64,000 nucleotides of DNA from NCBI RefSeq assembly GCF_900105655.1, contig NZ_LT629787.1, forward strand, positions 1,240,001 through 1,304,000, read 5' to 3'. The stretch comes from Halopseudomonas salegens. Lineage in GTDB: Bacteria > Pseudomonadota > Gammaproteobacteria > Pseudomonadales > Pseudomonadaceae. Of this stretch, positions 44,444 through 54,856 are shown piece after piece. The number at the start of each line of letters is the position of its first letter. The stretch's first letter is position 1. The notes under the pieces are model-generated. The model saw nothing but the letters and a program-made list of their open reading frames with translations. It made no database searches and had not been told where the DNA came from. A program made the position numbers and the translations under genes.

Positions 44444-46381
44444 TCAATCAAATGCAGGCAGGTAGCGCTCGTGTTGTTCCATCACCGGTTGCTGGATACC
44501 CAGCTTGTCGCCGTAGATGACGCCGTAACTGAGTACGCGTTGCACATAACTGCGGGTTTCATCAAAGGGAATCGTCTCGACCCAGAGATCGGCGGGCATG
44601 TTGCTGGCGTTGCGCGTCCACTGCCGCACTCGTCCGGGTCCGGCGTTATAGGCGGCTGAGGAGAGCACCCGATTACCCTTGAATTGCTGCTGCAGTTGCG
44701 CCATATACGCGGTGCCCAGCGCAATATTGCGGTCTGGATCCAGTACCTGGTGGGTGTTGTTCAGGCTGATGTTGTAGCGGCGGGCAGTTTCCCGAGCCGT
44801 AGCCGGCATCAGCTGCATCAGCCCGAGGGCACCAGCAGGCGAGCGAGCATCACTCATGAAGCCACTTTCCTGTCGGGTAATTGCGTAGACCCAGGTTGAA
44901 CTCAATGCCCGCTCACGGGCGTGGTGCTGGATTTCCTGCTGATAGGCCAGCGGGAAACGGATATCCAGGTCGTCCCAATGCTGCGCCTGGCTGATGGAGC
45001 GAATAGCCGGGAAATACCAGTCCATATCGCGTGCCATACTGGCCTGGGCGATCAGCTCCTCCCGGCTGAAGTTTCTCGCTACGTGATACCACTCGCGGCG
45101 GGCATCGGTAATCTGGCCGCGGGCATAAAATTCTTTGGCTCTTTTGACCCCGGCGCTATTGCTGACACGGGCAAAGGCTACGCGGTCAACCGCTACCGGC
45201 TGGTGGTTCAGGGCGTAGGGTTGCTGGGTGCGTTCGGCAGCGAGAAAGCCATAGAAATCGCGCTCCTGTGCAAGTTCACCATACTCTTCCTGCAATTCGC
45301 CGATCTGCGGTTGGGCCAACTGAGCGCTGCGCAACAGCCAATACTGCCAACGGCTTTGCTGGCTCAGGTCGTTCGGCATGTTGCGGGTCAAGTCATGTGC
45401 GGTTTGCCACTGGCCACTGCGCAAAGCCAGTCGCACGCGCCACTCACTGATGCGTTCATCCGTCATGTCCGGGTCGTTTTCTGCCATAAAGGGCAGGGCT
45501 GCCGGATTGAACCGTTGTGCCAGCCGCACTCCGATCGAACGGGTGATATCAATGCGGTTCTGATCACTGAATGGCAGATCACGGTAATGTGGCCACAACG
45601 CCAACGCAGCTTCAGGGGCTTCATTTCCCATACGGCGCAGGGCAACGGCGACAATCTCTGCCAGGGCGTCAGCCGGACGTTGAGTGTTTGGCTGATAGTC
45701 GCTCAGGTTTTCCAGTCGGCTCGGCTGGGTGGCGGTTGCCACAAACAATTCGGCCAATGCCTTGCGCTCGGGTTGATAACGAATCAGGTAGCTAGCCAGT
45801 GCATCCTGACGGTAGAGCAGCGCCAGGCGCATGCGCTCCCAGGCAATGGTTTCGGTCAGGCCGCCAGCATCTCGCCAGCGTTGAAACAAGGGGTCGCAGG
45901 CATTTGGTTGCGACCGCCCGACTGTCCATAGTGTGGCGGCCTGTTCCATGGCCTTGCTGCGATCGCTGGACCAGAGGTCCAGCGCCAGTTTGCAATCCAG
46001 TTCGGTATTCTGGCTGTCACTGTCGTAGTGGGCACGCAAGCGGGCAAAGTCACCGCGCGACGCCAATAGTTGCAGCGAGCGGTTTTTCAGTCGTTGGGCC
46101 TGCGGCAGGTCACCGTGGCTGATCAGAAACGCTTCGACTTCCTGTGTGGTGGCGTTGTTGAGACGGTTTTCCAGGTCCTTCATTACCAGATAGGGATATA
46201 GCGGGTAATCCTGCAATCCGGATGCGGCGTGGCCATTAGGGTCCAGCGACTGGCCTTTGCTCAACCGGCTCATGGTCTGGTCATACAGGGTACGTTGCTG
46301 CTGCAGGCGATCAGCCTGCGCAGGAAGCACAATGCAAAGTGACAGAGTGATCAGGGTACACAGTGAAAAAAGACGCGACAT
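44444..46381 (-). CDS. slt: Soluble lytic murein transglycosylase
   Basis: 645 residues, the same length as E. coli Slt70. Signal peptide (MSRLFSLCTLITLSLCIVLPAQA), a long superhelical U/L domain, and a C-terminal lysozyme-like domain with catalytic Glu (about 505) in TRQESGFMSDARSPAGALGLMQLMPATA. It cleaves peptidoglycan to 1,6-anhydro-muropeptides in the periplasm. The start at 46381 is chosen for its AAGGAA site and signal peptide; the frame extends upstream but looks non-coding. Confidence 0.95.
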   Translation of the reverse strand: MSRLFSLCTLITLSLCIVLPAQADRLQQQRTLYDQTMSRLSKGQSLDPNGHAASGLQDYPLYPYLVMKDLENRLNNATTQEVEAFLISHGDLPQAQRLKNRSLQLLASRGDFARLRAHYDSDSQNTELDCKLALDLWSSDRSKAMEQAATLWTVGRSQPNACDPLFQRWRDAGGLTETIAWERMRLALLYRQDALASYLIRYQPERKALAELFVATATQPSRLENLSDYQPNTQRPADALAEIVAVALRRMGNEAPEAALALWPHYRDLPFSDQNRIDITRSIGVRLAQRFNPAALPFMAENDPDMTDERISEWRVRLALRSGQWQTAHDLTRNMPNDLSQQSRWQYWLLRSAQLAQPQIGELQEEYGELAQERDFYGFLAAERTQQPYALNHQPVAVDRVAFARVSNSAGVKRAKEFYARGQITDARREWYHVARNFSREELIAQASMARDMDWYFPAIRSISQAQHWDDLDIRFPLAYQQEIQHHARERALSSTWVYAITRQESGFMSDARSPAGALGLMQLMPATARETARRYNISLNNTHQVLDPDRNIALGTAYMAQLQQQFKGNRVLSSAAYNAGPGRVRQWTRNASNMPADLWVETIPFDETRSYVQRVLSYGVIYGDKLGIQQPVMEQHERYLPAFD

Positions 46382-46596
46382 GACATTCCTTGCCGGACGG
46401 GGCGTATGGCGGTGAAACGAACAACTGATGACAGGCATGCGAGGGCCGGCATGCGGCCCGCGAACACAGAAATCATCCTTGATTTTGGCTGCAGAGTAGC
46501 GGCTTTGTTCCCTGAGCGCCAAGGAGTTTTTTTCGGCTTTGGTACAGCAGCCGGGATAACAGGTAGAATGCCGGCAATTCGATACAAAGGTGATCT

Positions 46597-48513
46597 ATGG
46601 CGCTGCTTTCTCTGACCGATATTTCTCTGGCCTATGGCCTTAATCCGCTACTCAAGGGCGTCAGCTTCAAGCTGGAGCGAGGTGAGCGGGTTTGTCTGAT
46701 CGGTCGCAATGGCGCCGGTAAATCCAGTCTGTTTCGGCTGGTCGATGGTGAACAGGCCGCTGATGAGGGTGAGATCTTTCGTGCCCCGGGTCTGAAAGTC
46801 GGCCAGTTGCCGCAGGAATTGCCGGATGCTGACGATTCCCTGGTCTATGACGTGGTGGCTGCTGGTCTGGCCGGTGTCGGTGAGTTGTTGGCGGAATATC
46901 ACCACCTGGTGCATGGACCGATGGGTGACGCCGAGCTGGAAAAACTGGAAAAGGTCCAGGCGCGGCTGGAAGCGCAAGACGGCTGGCGATTGAATCAGCT
47001 GGTGGAAACCACCCTGACTCGCCTCGGTCTGCCGGCCGAAAAGCGCATGGCTGATCTGTCAGGTGGTTGGCGTCGGCGGGTGTTGCTGGCTCAGGCGCTG
47101 GTAGCCGAGCCGGATGTCCTGTTGCTCGACGAACCAACCAACCATCTGGATATCCATACCATTGACTGGCTGGAAAAGGTACTGCTTGAGTTTCGTGGTG
47201 CCGTGCTCTTCATTACCCACGATCGTCAGTTTCTGCAAGCGCTGGCAACGCGCATTCTCGAGCTGGATCGCGGTAACCTGATTGACTGGCAAGGTGATTA
47301 CCGCAGTTTTCTTGAGCACAAAGAGCAGCAGCTGTCGGCGGAAGCAACCGCCAATGCCTTGTTCGACAAGAAGCTGGCCCAGGAAGAAGTCTGGATTCGC
47401 CAGGGCATCAAGGCCCGGCGCACGCGCAATGAAGGCCGGGTACGGGACCTCAAGGCCATGCGTGAAGAACGCGCCCAGCGCGTCGAGCGCCAGGGTAAAG
47501 CCAGCTTCCAGATGGAAACGGCCGATGCGTCCGGCAAACGGGTGATTGAAGTGCGCAACCTGGTCTACGCCTGGCCCGGCCAGCGGCCGCTGATTGACGG
47601 CCTGAATCTGAACATTCTGCGCGGTGATCGCATCGGTCTGATCGGTAATAACGGCAGCGGCAAGAGTACTCTGTTGAAGTTGCTGCTCGGTCGCCTGCAG
47701 CCCACCTCCGGCACCGTACACCATGGCACCAGGCTGGAAGTCGCCTATTTCGACCAATTGCGCGATCAGCTGGATATGAACAAGAGTGTGATCGACAATA
47801 TTTCTGAAGGCCGCGATTTTATCGAGATCAATGGCCAGCAGCGGCATGTGATCAGTTATCTTGGCGACTTCCTGTTTTCACCCGAGCGAGCGCGCACACC
47901 GGTCAAGGCGCTTTCTGGCGGCGAGCGGGCCCGGCTGATGCTGGCCCGGTTGTTCAGCAAGCCAGCCAATCTGTTGGTACTTGATGAACCGACCAATGAT
48001 CTGGATGTGGAAACCCTGGAGCTGCTGGAAGAAGTCCTCGCCAGTTTCGATGGCACGGTATTGCTGGTCAGCCATGACCGGGCGTTCCTCGATAACGTGG
48101 TTACCAGTTCTCTGGTGTTTGAAGCGCCCGGAGTCGTGCGTGAATACGTCGGCGGGTTTGCAGACTGGCTGCGTCAGGGTGGTCGGGTATCCATGCTCGC
48201 GGAGTGGGATAGCCCGCAGCTGCCGCCTCAGCCCAGCCAGCCGGTGGAGGAGGCCGTGGTTGCGACGCCAGCGGCCAAGCCGAAAGCCAAGCTGAGCTAC
48301 AAGCTGCAGCGTGAGCTGGACGAGCTGCCGGCCAGGCTGGAAGCACTGGAAGCTGCAGTTGCGACCTTGCAGGAACGCATCAATGATCCTGCCTTTTACA
48401 GCCGCCCGCATGAAGAGACTGCCCCGATTCTGGAGCAGGTGGCCGCCAAGCAGCTTGAGCTGGATCAGGCCATGGAGCGTTGGGCCGAACTCGAAGAGCA
48501 GGCCGGAGGCTAG
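46597..48513 (+). CDS. uup: ABC-F family ATPase Uup
   Basis: 638-residue cytosolic protein with two ABC domains and no membrane segments. Walker A GRNGAGKSS and GNNGSGKST, signatures LSGGWRRRVLLAQAL and LSGGERARLMLARL, Walker B LLLDEPTNHLD and LVLDEPTNDLD, joined by a basic linker (RRTRNEGRVRDLKAMREERAQR), plus a C-terminal coiled coil (about 565-638) characteristic of Uup. ABC-F proteins act on ribosomes; Uup also affects transposon excision and branched DNA. AAAGGTG ribosome site. Confidence 0.93.
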   Translation: MALLSLTDISLAYGLNPLLKGVSFKLERGERVCLIGRNGAGKSSLFRLVDGEQAADEGEIFRAPGLKVGQLPQELPDADDSLVYDVVAAGLAGVGELLAEYHHLVHGPMGDAELEKLEKVQARLEAQDGWRLNQLVETTLTRLGLPAEKRMADLSGGWRRRVLLAQALVAEPDVLLLDEPTNHLDIHTIDWLEKVLLEFRGAVLFITHDRQFLQALATRILELDRGNLIDWQGDYRSFLEHKEQQLSAEATANALFDKKLAQEEVWIRQGIKARRTRNEGRVRDLKAMREERAQRVERQGKASFQMETADASGKRVIEVRNLVYAWPGQRPLIDGLNLNILRGDRIGLIGNNGSGKSTLLKLLLGRLQPTSGTVHHGTRLEVAYFDQLRDQLDMNKSVIDNISEGRDFIEINGQQRHVISYLGDFLFSPERARTPVKALSGGERARLMLARLFSKPANLLVLDEPTNDLDVETLELLEEVLASFDGTVLLVSHDRAFLDNVVTSSLVFEAPGVVREYVGGFADWLRQGGRVSMLAEWDSPQLPPQPSQPVEEAVVATPAAKPKAKLSYKLQRELDELPARLEALEAAVATLQERINDPAFYSRPHEETAPILEQVAAKQLELDQAMERWAELEEQAGG

Positions 48514-48516
48514 CGG

Positions 48517-49086
48517 TCAATCCTCGCGGCCTTCGAGCATGTCACGCCGAAGCAGCACGTAGACCGAGCCGGTTCCACCATGGCGCGGCAGACAGGAACT
48601 GAAGGCCAGCACCTTGGCGTGCTGGCGCAGCCAGGTATTGACGTGACTTTTCAGGATCGGTTTGCGGCCATCCTTGCGCACTGCCTTGCCATGGGTGACG
48701 CGCACGCAGCGTACTTCCAGCCGGGTTGCTTCGGCGAGAAAGTCCCATAACAGGTTGCGAGCTTTCTCGACGGTCATGCCATGCAGATCAATACTGCCAT
48801 CAAAGGCGATTTGCCCGCTTTTCAGTTTGCGTAACTGGCTATCCTGCACCCCGTTGCCGGCCCAGGCGAGAAACTCTTCCGGTTCCACGTCGACGACAAA
48901 CTGGTCAGACAGGCCGTCAACGCGGATGCGGTCAGCGGCCTGAGTGGCTTGCTGGCGTTTGTACTGTATCTGTTCGCGGCTGGCCCTGGGCTTGCCGGTA
49001 TCCGCACGGTCATCAGCCCGGATGCGTTTGACCCCGGCTGTGGCCTGGCGGAACAGGTTCAGATCATCGTTGGGCTCGTCGGGCAT
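48517..49086 (-). CDS. Smr domain protein (SmrA-like endonuclease)
   Basis: About 189 residues. Basic/acidic N-terminal half, then a Smr domain: [49 protein letters not shown] and [13 protein letters not shown]. Smr domains have nicking or RNA-cleaving activity. The start at [14 protein letters not shown] (49086) is preferred over ATG 49128 and ATG 49209, which run into the prmB promoter region; none has a strong ribosome site. Confidence 0.9.
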   Translation of the reverse strand: MPDEPNDDLNLFRQATAGVKRIRADDRADTGKPRASREQIQYKRQQATQAADRIRVDGLSDQFVVDVEPEEFLAWAGNGVQDSQLRKLKSGQIAFDGSIDLHGMTVEKARNLLWDFLAEATRLEVRCVRVTHGKAVRKDGRKPILKSHVNTWLRQHAKVLAFSSCLPRHGGTGSVYVLLRRDMLEGRED

Positions 49087-49174
49087 GGGGCTGGCTATGT
49101 CTGCTGGGAATTTGCCCCAGTTTACCATTGCCCATGTAGAATGGGCCAAGCCCGAGCCGCTACCAAGGATTGCC

Positions 49175-50095
49175 ATGAGCGAGATTGATACCGACAGCCT
49201 GACCCGCATTCGTGACCTGATTCGCTGGGGCGTGAGCCGCTTCCATCAGGCAGGTTTATTCTTCGGGCATGGCACTGACAATGCCTGGGATGAAGCGCGT
49301 TTGCTGGTGCTGCATGCCCTGTATCTACCCTGGGAAACGCCGGAAAGTTATCTCGATTGCACGGTGACCACGGAAGAGCGCGATGCGGTGCTGGATTTGC
49401 TCAGTGAGCGTATCGAGCAACGTATTCCGGCTGCCTACCTGATCGGTCATGCGCGTTTTGCCGGCCTGGATTTTCTGGTTGATGACCGCGTTCTGGTGCC
49501 TCGCTCTCCGATTGCCGAGTTGATTGAGCAACGCTTTGCTCCCTGGTTGGAGCGCGAGCCATTGCGCATTCTGGATCTATGCACCGGCAGTGGTTGTATC
49601 GGTATTGCCTGCGCCTATGCGTTCCCGGAAGCCGAGGTCGTACTGGCTGACCTGTCCTTCGATGCCCTGGCGGTAGCCGAAAGCAATATCGAGGCGCATC
49701 AGCTGCAGGACCGGGTAGAAGCACGTTGGTCTGATGCTTATGACGGCACACCGGGCGAGCGCTTTGATCTGATTGTGACCAATCCGCCTTATGTTGACGC
49801 CGAGGATATGAGCGATCTGCCCGATGAGTACCATCACGAGCCGGAGATGGGGCTGGCTGCCGGCGCCGATGGACTGGATCTGGTGCGACGGATTCTGGCC
49901 GAAGCCGCTGACCATTTGAGTGAAGACGGCGTGCTGGTAGTTGAGGTCGGCAACAGCATGGTGCATGTGGCGGCGACCTGGCCGGAAGTCGATTTCGAGT
50001 GGGTGCGCTTCAGCCGTGGCGGGCATGGTGTTTTTGTCTTGACTGCCGAGCAGTGCCGGCATTTTCAGGGGCTGTTTCTAGAGACTGATACCTGA
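49175..50095 (+). CDS. prmB: Ribosomal protein L3 glutamine methyltransferase
   Basis: 306-residue SAM-dependent N5-glutamine methyltransferase of the PrmB/HemK family. SAM loop [16 protein letters not shown], catalytic NPPY (203-206), and the [21 protein letters not shown] region that separates PrmB from PrmC. It methylates a Gln of uL3 during 50S assembly. The ATG at 49175 has AAGGAT at proper distance. Divergent from smrA. Confidence 0.94.
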   Translation: MSEIDTDSLTRIRDLIRWGVSRFHQAGLFFGHGTDNAWDEARLLVLHALYLPWETPESYLDCTVTTEERDAVLDLLSERIEQRIPAAYLIGHARFAGLDFLVDDRVLVPRSPIAELIEQRFAPWLEREPLRILDLCTGSGCIGIACAYAFPEAEVVLADLSFDALAVAESNIEAHQLQDRVEARWSDAYDGTPGERFDLIVTNPPYVDAEDMSDLPDEYHHEPEMGLAAGADGLDLVRRILAEAADHLSEDGVLVVEVGNSMVHVAATWPEVDFEWVRFSRGGHGVFVLTAEQCRHFQGLFLETDT

Positions 50096-50113
50096 GCAGC
50101 GGGGCTCTTTGTC

Positions 50114-50896
50114 TCAGCGCAACACGACCCAGAGCAGCAATAGCGCCTGAAAAATGGCAAATATTATCAGGCAACCGATAGCAAAGCGGTGGCTGAGGTC
50201 ATTGCGCTTGCTGACTTCCAGCCGGGCCTTGAGGGCATTGAGCTTCCCGGTCTGTTTCTGGTGCTCGGCTTCCTTCTCGCGCAGCTGGCGCAGCAGATCG
50301 CTGACCGACAGTGGCTGCACCTTGTCGCTGTTCCAGCTGCCGAGCAGGTCTTTGACCCGGTTGGCCTGGGCACGGCCCTGGCTTTTCTTGTCATCGGTAT
50401 AGTTCAGCGTGAACCCCACCCGCTGCAACAGGTTCTCGCGTATCTTGCGCTCTTCCTCGGTGCTCGCCTGGTCGTTATTCAGGGTAATCGGAGTGACCGA
50501 GTATTCAGGGCATAACCGCTGACACCAGTCGATCAGTTGCCCCAGCATAAAACCACCCAGGCCACGCCCGGCCGGGTTCAGATTGACCGCACCTAACGGG
50601 CCAAAGCGCACGCGCTGGTGTTTATGGTCGATCAGTACTTCCAGGGTGTTGCCATCTGTCGGCAGTGGTTCGCCTTCCTTGCGTACTTGCAGGCGCAACA
50701 ATTCCAGTGAGCCGATACGGTCCTGGGTGACGGCAATCTGGAGCAGGGCTTCGTTATGCACCATTTGCCGGTTGCGGAAGACAGGCTTGAGCTGCAGCCA
50801 ATACATATCCGACGGCCGCGAACGGGCAAAGATATCCCGCGGCGGAGCCGGTTTCTGTTCGACGACCTCTGTCGTGCTGTCATCTGTATTGGTCAT
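50114..50896 (-). CDS. GNAT-like protein with coiled coil and C-terminal membrane anchor
   Basis: 260 residues, family not firmly recognised. Middle part resembles a GNAT acetyltransferase acetyl-CoA loop and last helix: NPAGRGLGGFMLGQLIDWCQRL (about 106-127) and ENLLQRVGFTLNY (about 155-167). A helical, charged segment follows (about 200-233) and a C-terminal transmembrane helix (about 239-258, FAIGCLIIFAIFQALLLLWVVL) ends the protein, predicting a tail-anchored cytosolic protein. It is monocistronic between convergent prmB and the TauE gene. Confidence 0.8.
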   Translation of the reverse strand: MTNTDDSTTEVVEQKPAPPRDIFARSRPSDMYWLQLKPVFRNRQMVHNEALLQIAVTQDRIGSLELLRLQVRKEGEPLPTDGNTLEVLIDHKHQRVRFGPLGAVNLNPAGRGLGGFMLGQLIDWCQRLCPEYSVTPITLNNDQASTEEERKIRENLLQRVGFTLNYTDDKKSQGRAQANRVKDLLGSWNSDKVQPLSVSDLLRQLREKEAEHQKQTGKLNALKARLEVSKRNDLSHRFAIGCLIIFAIFQALLLLWVVLR

Positions 50897-51032
50897 GGGG
50901 CGTCCTGGCTACATGAGTCATTCCGGTTTATCGGCCGCTGGGGCAAGATCCTTAATCCACGTATATCGTACAAGAATCTGGAGCGTGTTGGCGGGCAATC
51001 CACCATGGCGCCGAGCCCTGAAAGGGCAATAT

Positions 51033-51782
51033 CTATACCAATGCCTGCCATACCAAACGTAACGCAAGCAGAGTCAGAAGACCATTGAAAATCCAGCCGA
51101 AGTGCTGGTTGCTCAGGCGACCGAGCAGTTTGATGCCTATCCAGGTGCCGATGGCGCCAGCGGCTACCATCAGCAGCATCAAACCTAGCCAATCATGGAA
51201 AACAAAGCCCGCCACGCCATAGACAACGGCCTTGGACGCATGTTGCAGGCTCATGGCAGCGGCAAAAGTGGCGACCGTAGAGAAGCGCTCGCCAGCCTGT
51301 TGCTGTTTGATAAAGGCCGCGACCAGAGGCCCGGTGGCACCGACAAACATACTGATAAAAGTGGTTACCCCGGCTGCGATGAGGGTGCCCACGCGACCGG
51401 TCGTCAGTTTCGGGATTGCCGGGCCCCAGACCAGCAGCATAATAAAGGCAGCAATGCAGAGCTGCACCAGCGCCAGTGGCAGATCGACCAGCAGCCAACT
51501 GGCCAGCCAGGCACCGATGATTACCCCGGGCACAAAGCTGGCAATCACCCGCAGGTTGATGTGTCGCAGGGTGAGCAAGGCACGGTTCAGATTGGAACCT
51601 AACTGGACGATGCCATGCACTGGAATAATTGCCGTCGCCGGCATCACCATGGCCATCACCGCCAGCAAGAGCACGCCACCGCCAATACCGACCGCAGCGG
51701 TGATGATTGAGGTGAACAAGGCCAGGGCGATCAGCATGACGCTGATGGCGGGGCTGAGATCGGCAGGCAGTAGTTCCAGCAT
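51033..51782 (-). CDS. TauE/SafE family permease
   Basis: About 249 residues with about eight helices. TauE/SafE family features: [22 protein letters not shown] near the N-terminus, [17 protein letters not shown] and [11 protein letters not shown]. Members export sulfite, sulfoacetate and other organosulfur anions; the substrate here is unknown. ATG 51782 was chosen. ATG 51824 adds 14 residues and has AGGCGG upstream, so it is a fair alternative. Confidence 0.88.
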   Translation of the reverse strand: MLELLPADLSPAISVMLIALALFTSIITAAVGIGGGVLLLAVMAMVMPATAIIPVHGIVQLGSNLNRALLTLRHINLRVIASFVPGVIIGAWLASWLLVDLPLALVQLCIAAFIMLLVWGPAIPKLTTGRVGTLIAAGVTTFISMFVGATGPLVAAFIKQQQAGERFSTVATFAAAMSLQHASKAVVYGVAGFVFHDWLGLMLLMVAAGAIGTWIGIKLLGRLSNQHFGWIFNGLLTLLALRLVWQALV

Positions 51783-51922
51783 GGCGAATCCGGGATGAAA
51801 GTCAGTCAGCGATAATAGCAGCATCGGCCGCCTGGAGGCCGCCAGCGAACGGGTGCAAAGGGTGTGGTTGGCGGCTGCTCAGGGTATACTCTGCGTTTTG
51901 TCCATTACTGCAGGTAGCGCGC

Positions 51923-53014
51923 ATGTCCGGTAATACCCTGGGAACCCTGTTCACCGTCACCACCGCTGGCGAAAGCCATGGCCCGGGGCTGATGGCCATT
52001 GTTGACGGCTGTCCACCGGGCATTGCATTGAGCGCGGAAGATTTGCAGGCGGATCTGGACCGGCGCAAGCCGGGCACCAGCCGACATACCACCCAGCGCC
52101 AGGAGGCCGATCAGGTCGAAATCCTCAGTGGTGTTTTCGAAGGTGTTACCACAGGTTGTCCGATCGGTTTGCTGATTCGCAATACCGACCAGAAATCCAA
52201 GGATTATTCAGCGATCAAGGACCAGTTTCGTCCTGCGCATGCCGATTACACCTACCACCATAAGTACGGTGTACGGGATTACCGTGGTGGTGGGCGCAGT
52301 TCGGCGCGAGAAACCGCCATGCGGGTAGCGGCTGGCGCCATCGCCAGAAAGGTTCTGGCTGCGCAGGGCATTCAGGTGCGTGGTTATATGAGTCAGCTGG
52401 GTCCCTTGAATATCGAGTTCAAGCAATGGCAATCGGTCAGCGAGAATGCCTTTTTCTGCCCGGATCCGGATCGTGTCGCCGAGCTGGAAGCCTATATGGA
52501 TCAGTTGCGCCGCGACCAGGATTCGGTCGGAGCGAAGATTACCGTCGTAGCCGAGGGTGTGCCGCCGGGCCTGGGTGAGCCGGTGTTTGATCGGCTGGAT
52601 GCTGAGCTGGCCTATGCCCTGATGAGCATAAACGCCGTCAAGGGCGTTGAAATCGGTGATGGCTTTGCGTCGGTTGCCCAGCGCGGTACTGAACACCGTG
52701 ACGAGATGACCCCGGATGGTTTTCTCAGTAACCATGCCGGTGGGGTTCTCGGAGGCATTTCTTCGGGGCAGCCGTTGATTGCCCATCTGGCGTTGAAACC
52801 GACCTCCAGCATTACCACACCGGGCCGTTCGATTGATCGTTTCGGTCAGCCGGTGGATATCATCACCAAAGGTCGCCATGACCCCTGTGTCGGCATTCGC
52901 GCCACACCGATTGCCGAAGCCATGATGGCCCTGGTACTGGTTGATCACCTTATGCGTCATCGGGCGCAGAATGCCGATGTGCGGGTGACAACGCCGGTTC
53001 TGGGTCAGTTGTGA
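51923..53014 (+). CDS. aroC: Chorismate synthase
   Basis: 363-residue enzyme of the last shikimate-pathway step (EPSP to chorismate, needs reduced FMN). Motifs [40 protein letters not shown] and [15 protein letters not shown] are intact. A TATACT -10-like box at 51885-51890 would put initiation about 26 bases before the ATG; no good -35 is seen. The MFS gene follows 36 bases later. Confidence 0.97.
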   Translation: MSGNTLGTLFTVTTAGESHGPGLMAIVDGCPPGIALSAEDLQADLDRRKPGTSRHTTQRQEADQVEILSGVFEGVTTGCPIGLLIRNTDQKSKDYSAIKDQFRPAHADYTYHHKYGVRDYRGGGRSSARETAMRVAAGAIARKVLAAQGIQVRGYMSQLGPLNIEFKQWQSVSENAFFCPDPDRVAELEAYMDQLRRDQDSVGAKITVVAEGVPPGLGEPVFDRLDAELAYALMSINAVKGVEIGDGFASVAQRGTEHRDEMTPDGFLSNHAGGVLGGISSGQPLIAHLALKPTSSITTPGRSIDRFGQPVDIITKGRHDPCVGIRATPIAEAMMALVLVDHLMRHRAQNADVRVTTPVLGQL

Positions 53015-53050
53015 CGGTTGTACCGGGCGTTAAAGCCCGGTTGTGATCTG

Positions 53051-54199
53051 ATGCCCTATTGGCGCCTGTCCGGTTTCTATTTTGCCTATTTTGCTCTGCT
53101 GGGCGGCGTAGCGCCGTTTCTTGCTTTGTATTTTGCCCATCTGGGGTATTCGCCGGCACGCATTGGCGAGCTGATCGCCATCCCCATGTTGATGCGCTGC
53201 CTGGCGCCCAGCCTGTGGGGATGGCTGGGCGACCGCAGTGGCAATCGCTTGCTGATTGTGCGCGCCGGAGCATTGCTCACTGCCATCATGTTCAGCGCTA
53301 TTTTCTGGCGCCAGGACTATCTCTGGCTGGTCTGGGTGATGGCCAGTCACAGTTTTTTCTGGCACGCCATCCTGCCGCAATTCGAGGCCATTACCCTGGA
53401 GCATCTGGGCGATCGCTCTGCACGCTATGCGCAGATTCGCCTGTGGGGTTCCATCGGCTTTATCGCCACCGTGATTGGTCTTGGCGGGCTGATGGATGTT
53501 CACGGCCTCGGGCTGTACCCGGCAGCCATGATGGTCATCATGGTATTGATCAGTGTGTGCAGTTTCTGGGTACCACGTCCGACGGTCATGTCCGGAGCAC
53601 GGGTGCGCGGTAACCTGCGCGCTTTCTTGCGCCAATTGCGCCAGCCTGGCGTCGTTGCCTTTTTTGTCGCCGTGGCGCTGATGCAGTTGTCCCATGGTCC
53701 TTATTACACGTTTCTCAGCGTCCATCTGGAAACCCTGGGCTACAGCCGCAGCATGATCGGGTTGCTCTGGGCGCTGGGGGTTGTGGCGGAAATCGTTCTG
53801 TTCATGCTGATGGTGCGGGTGCTGGCGTGGCTCAGCTTGCGGCAATTGCTGATTGGCAGCTTGTTGCTGGCGGCCGTGCGCTGGGTATTGATTGGCACCC
53901 AGGCAGACCAGCTTGGTGTATTGCTCTTTGCTCAGTTGTTGCATGCGGCGACCTTCGGCAGCTTCCATGTTGCGGCAATTCATTTTGTCCAGCGACACTT
54001 TTCCTCGGCTTCTCAGGGGCAGGGACAGGCGTTGTATGCCAGTTTGTCGGGGGTGGGTGGTGCCTGTGGCGCACTCTATGCCGGTTACAGCTGGCATAGT
54101 CTGGGCCCGGCCTGGACCTTTGCCATAGCCAGTGTGGCGGTGGTTGTCGCCGCCATACTGTTGCTGCGCCGGCTGCCGGCATCTGCGACCATTGGCTAG
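53051..54199 (+). CDS. MFS transporter, HcaT/3-phenylpropionate-type
   Basis: About 382 residues and about 12 helices. N-terminus MPYWRLSGFYFAYFALLGGVAPFLALYF and LGDRSARYAQIRLWGSIGFI are typical of the MFS_1_like family that includes E. coli HcaT and nucleoside-type permeases. Substrate unknown. ATG 53051 is preferred: an in-frame ATG at 53018 adds 11 residues that look like aroC downstream sequence. Confidence 0.88.
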   Translation: MPYWRLSGFYFAYFALLGGVAPFLALYFAHLGYSPARIGELIAIPMLMRCLAPSLWGWLGDRSGNRLLIVRAGALLTAIMFSAIFWRQDYLWLVWVMASHSFFWHAILPQFEAITLEHLGDRSARYAQIRLWGSIGFIATVIGLGGLMDVHGLGLYPAAMMVIMVLISVCSFWVPRPTVMSGARVRGNLRAFLRQLRQPGVVAFFVAVALMQLSHGPYYTFLSVHLETLGYSRSMIGLLWALGVVAEIVLFMLMVRVLAWLSLRQLLIGSLLLAAVRWVLIGTQADQLGVLLFAQLLHAATFGSFHVAAIHFVQRHFSSASQGQGQALYASLSGVGGACGALYAGYSWHSLGPAWTFAIASVAVVVAAILLLRRLPASATIG

Positions 54200-54261
54200 G
54201 CAGGGTTTCGGTTGCCGGGACGGGTCCCTATACTGGAGGAAATCCTGTTTGTGAGTAGCGC

Positions 54262-54789
54262 ATGCCCCTGTTAGCCATCTATCCCCGTGACCGTCTGATG
54301 TTTCCTGACAAGGTGTTGACCCACGACGAAGATATTCAACGGCACCTCACGGGCCTCACGGTCGGTCTGCGCTCACTGGCAGCCCCGCCGGTGGCTGAAT
54401 TTGAAGCGCCAGAGGCCTTCCTCGCCCTGTTGGTCGAGCAGCATGATCTGGCTGTATTCGATTATGCAGAAGTCTTTCATCACACCGCGCCACCGGCCTA
54501 TGCCGAGCAGGTCGATGCTCAGGCGCAGACGGTGCATCGCCATGCTCAGCCCACTGCACGCTGGTTGCTCAAGGGCGGGGGCAGTTTTTGTCTGTTTACT
54601 GCCGGTGAGCTCTATTACCTGGATTGTGCCCCTGGTGATTTGCTGCTGCTGCCGGCTGGCATGCCGCATGCGTTCTTGCCGCGGGTCGGTCAACCCGGGT
54701 CTGTTTTGCGGCTGGCAGCGAAGGTCGAGGATCTCACCAGCCTGGATAGCCCTGATTGCTCGCTGGAAGGTTTTCAGCCGCTGGATTAA
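54262..54789 (+). CDS. Acireductone-dioxygenase-like cupin lacking one metal ligand
   Basis: 175-residue cupin that aligns along its length with acireductone dioxygenase. The HxH pair is present (H92, H94 in TVHRHAQPTAR), as is the last His (H136 in LPAGMPHAF), but the glutamate expected six residues after H92 is T98. The KGGGSFCLF and GDLLLLPAG strands are retained. It therefore may not bind Fe/Ni as MtnD does, and no other methionine-salvage gene lies nearby. It may be a re-purposed cupin. It converges with maf. Confidence 0.78.
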   Translation: MPLLAIYPRDRLMFPDKVLTHDEDIQRHLTGLTVGLRSLAAPPVAEFEAPEAFLALLVEQHDLAVFDYAEVFHHTAPPAYAEQVDAQAQTVHRHAQPTARWLLKGGGSFCLFTAGELYYLDCAPGDLLLLPAGMPHAFLPRVGQPGSVLRLAAKVEDLTSLDSPDCSLEGFQPLD

Positions 54790-54856
54790 GGTGCTGCTGC
54801 AAGACTTCCTGCCGCATCTGTGTTTTCAGCACCCCTATCAGCGCCCCTTGATGTTG

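Noticed and set aside
53030..54097. Minus-strand open frame of 355 codons antisense to the MFS gene
   Set aside because: Gln/His-rich shadow of a hydrophobic membrane protein; no family features.
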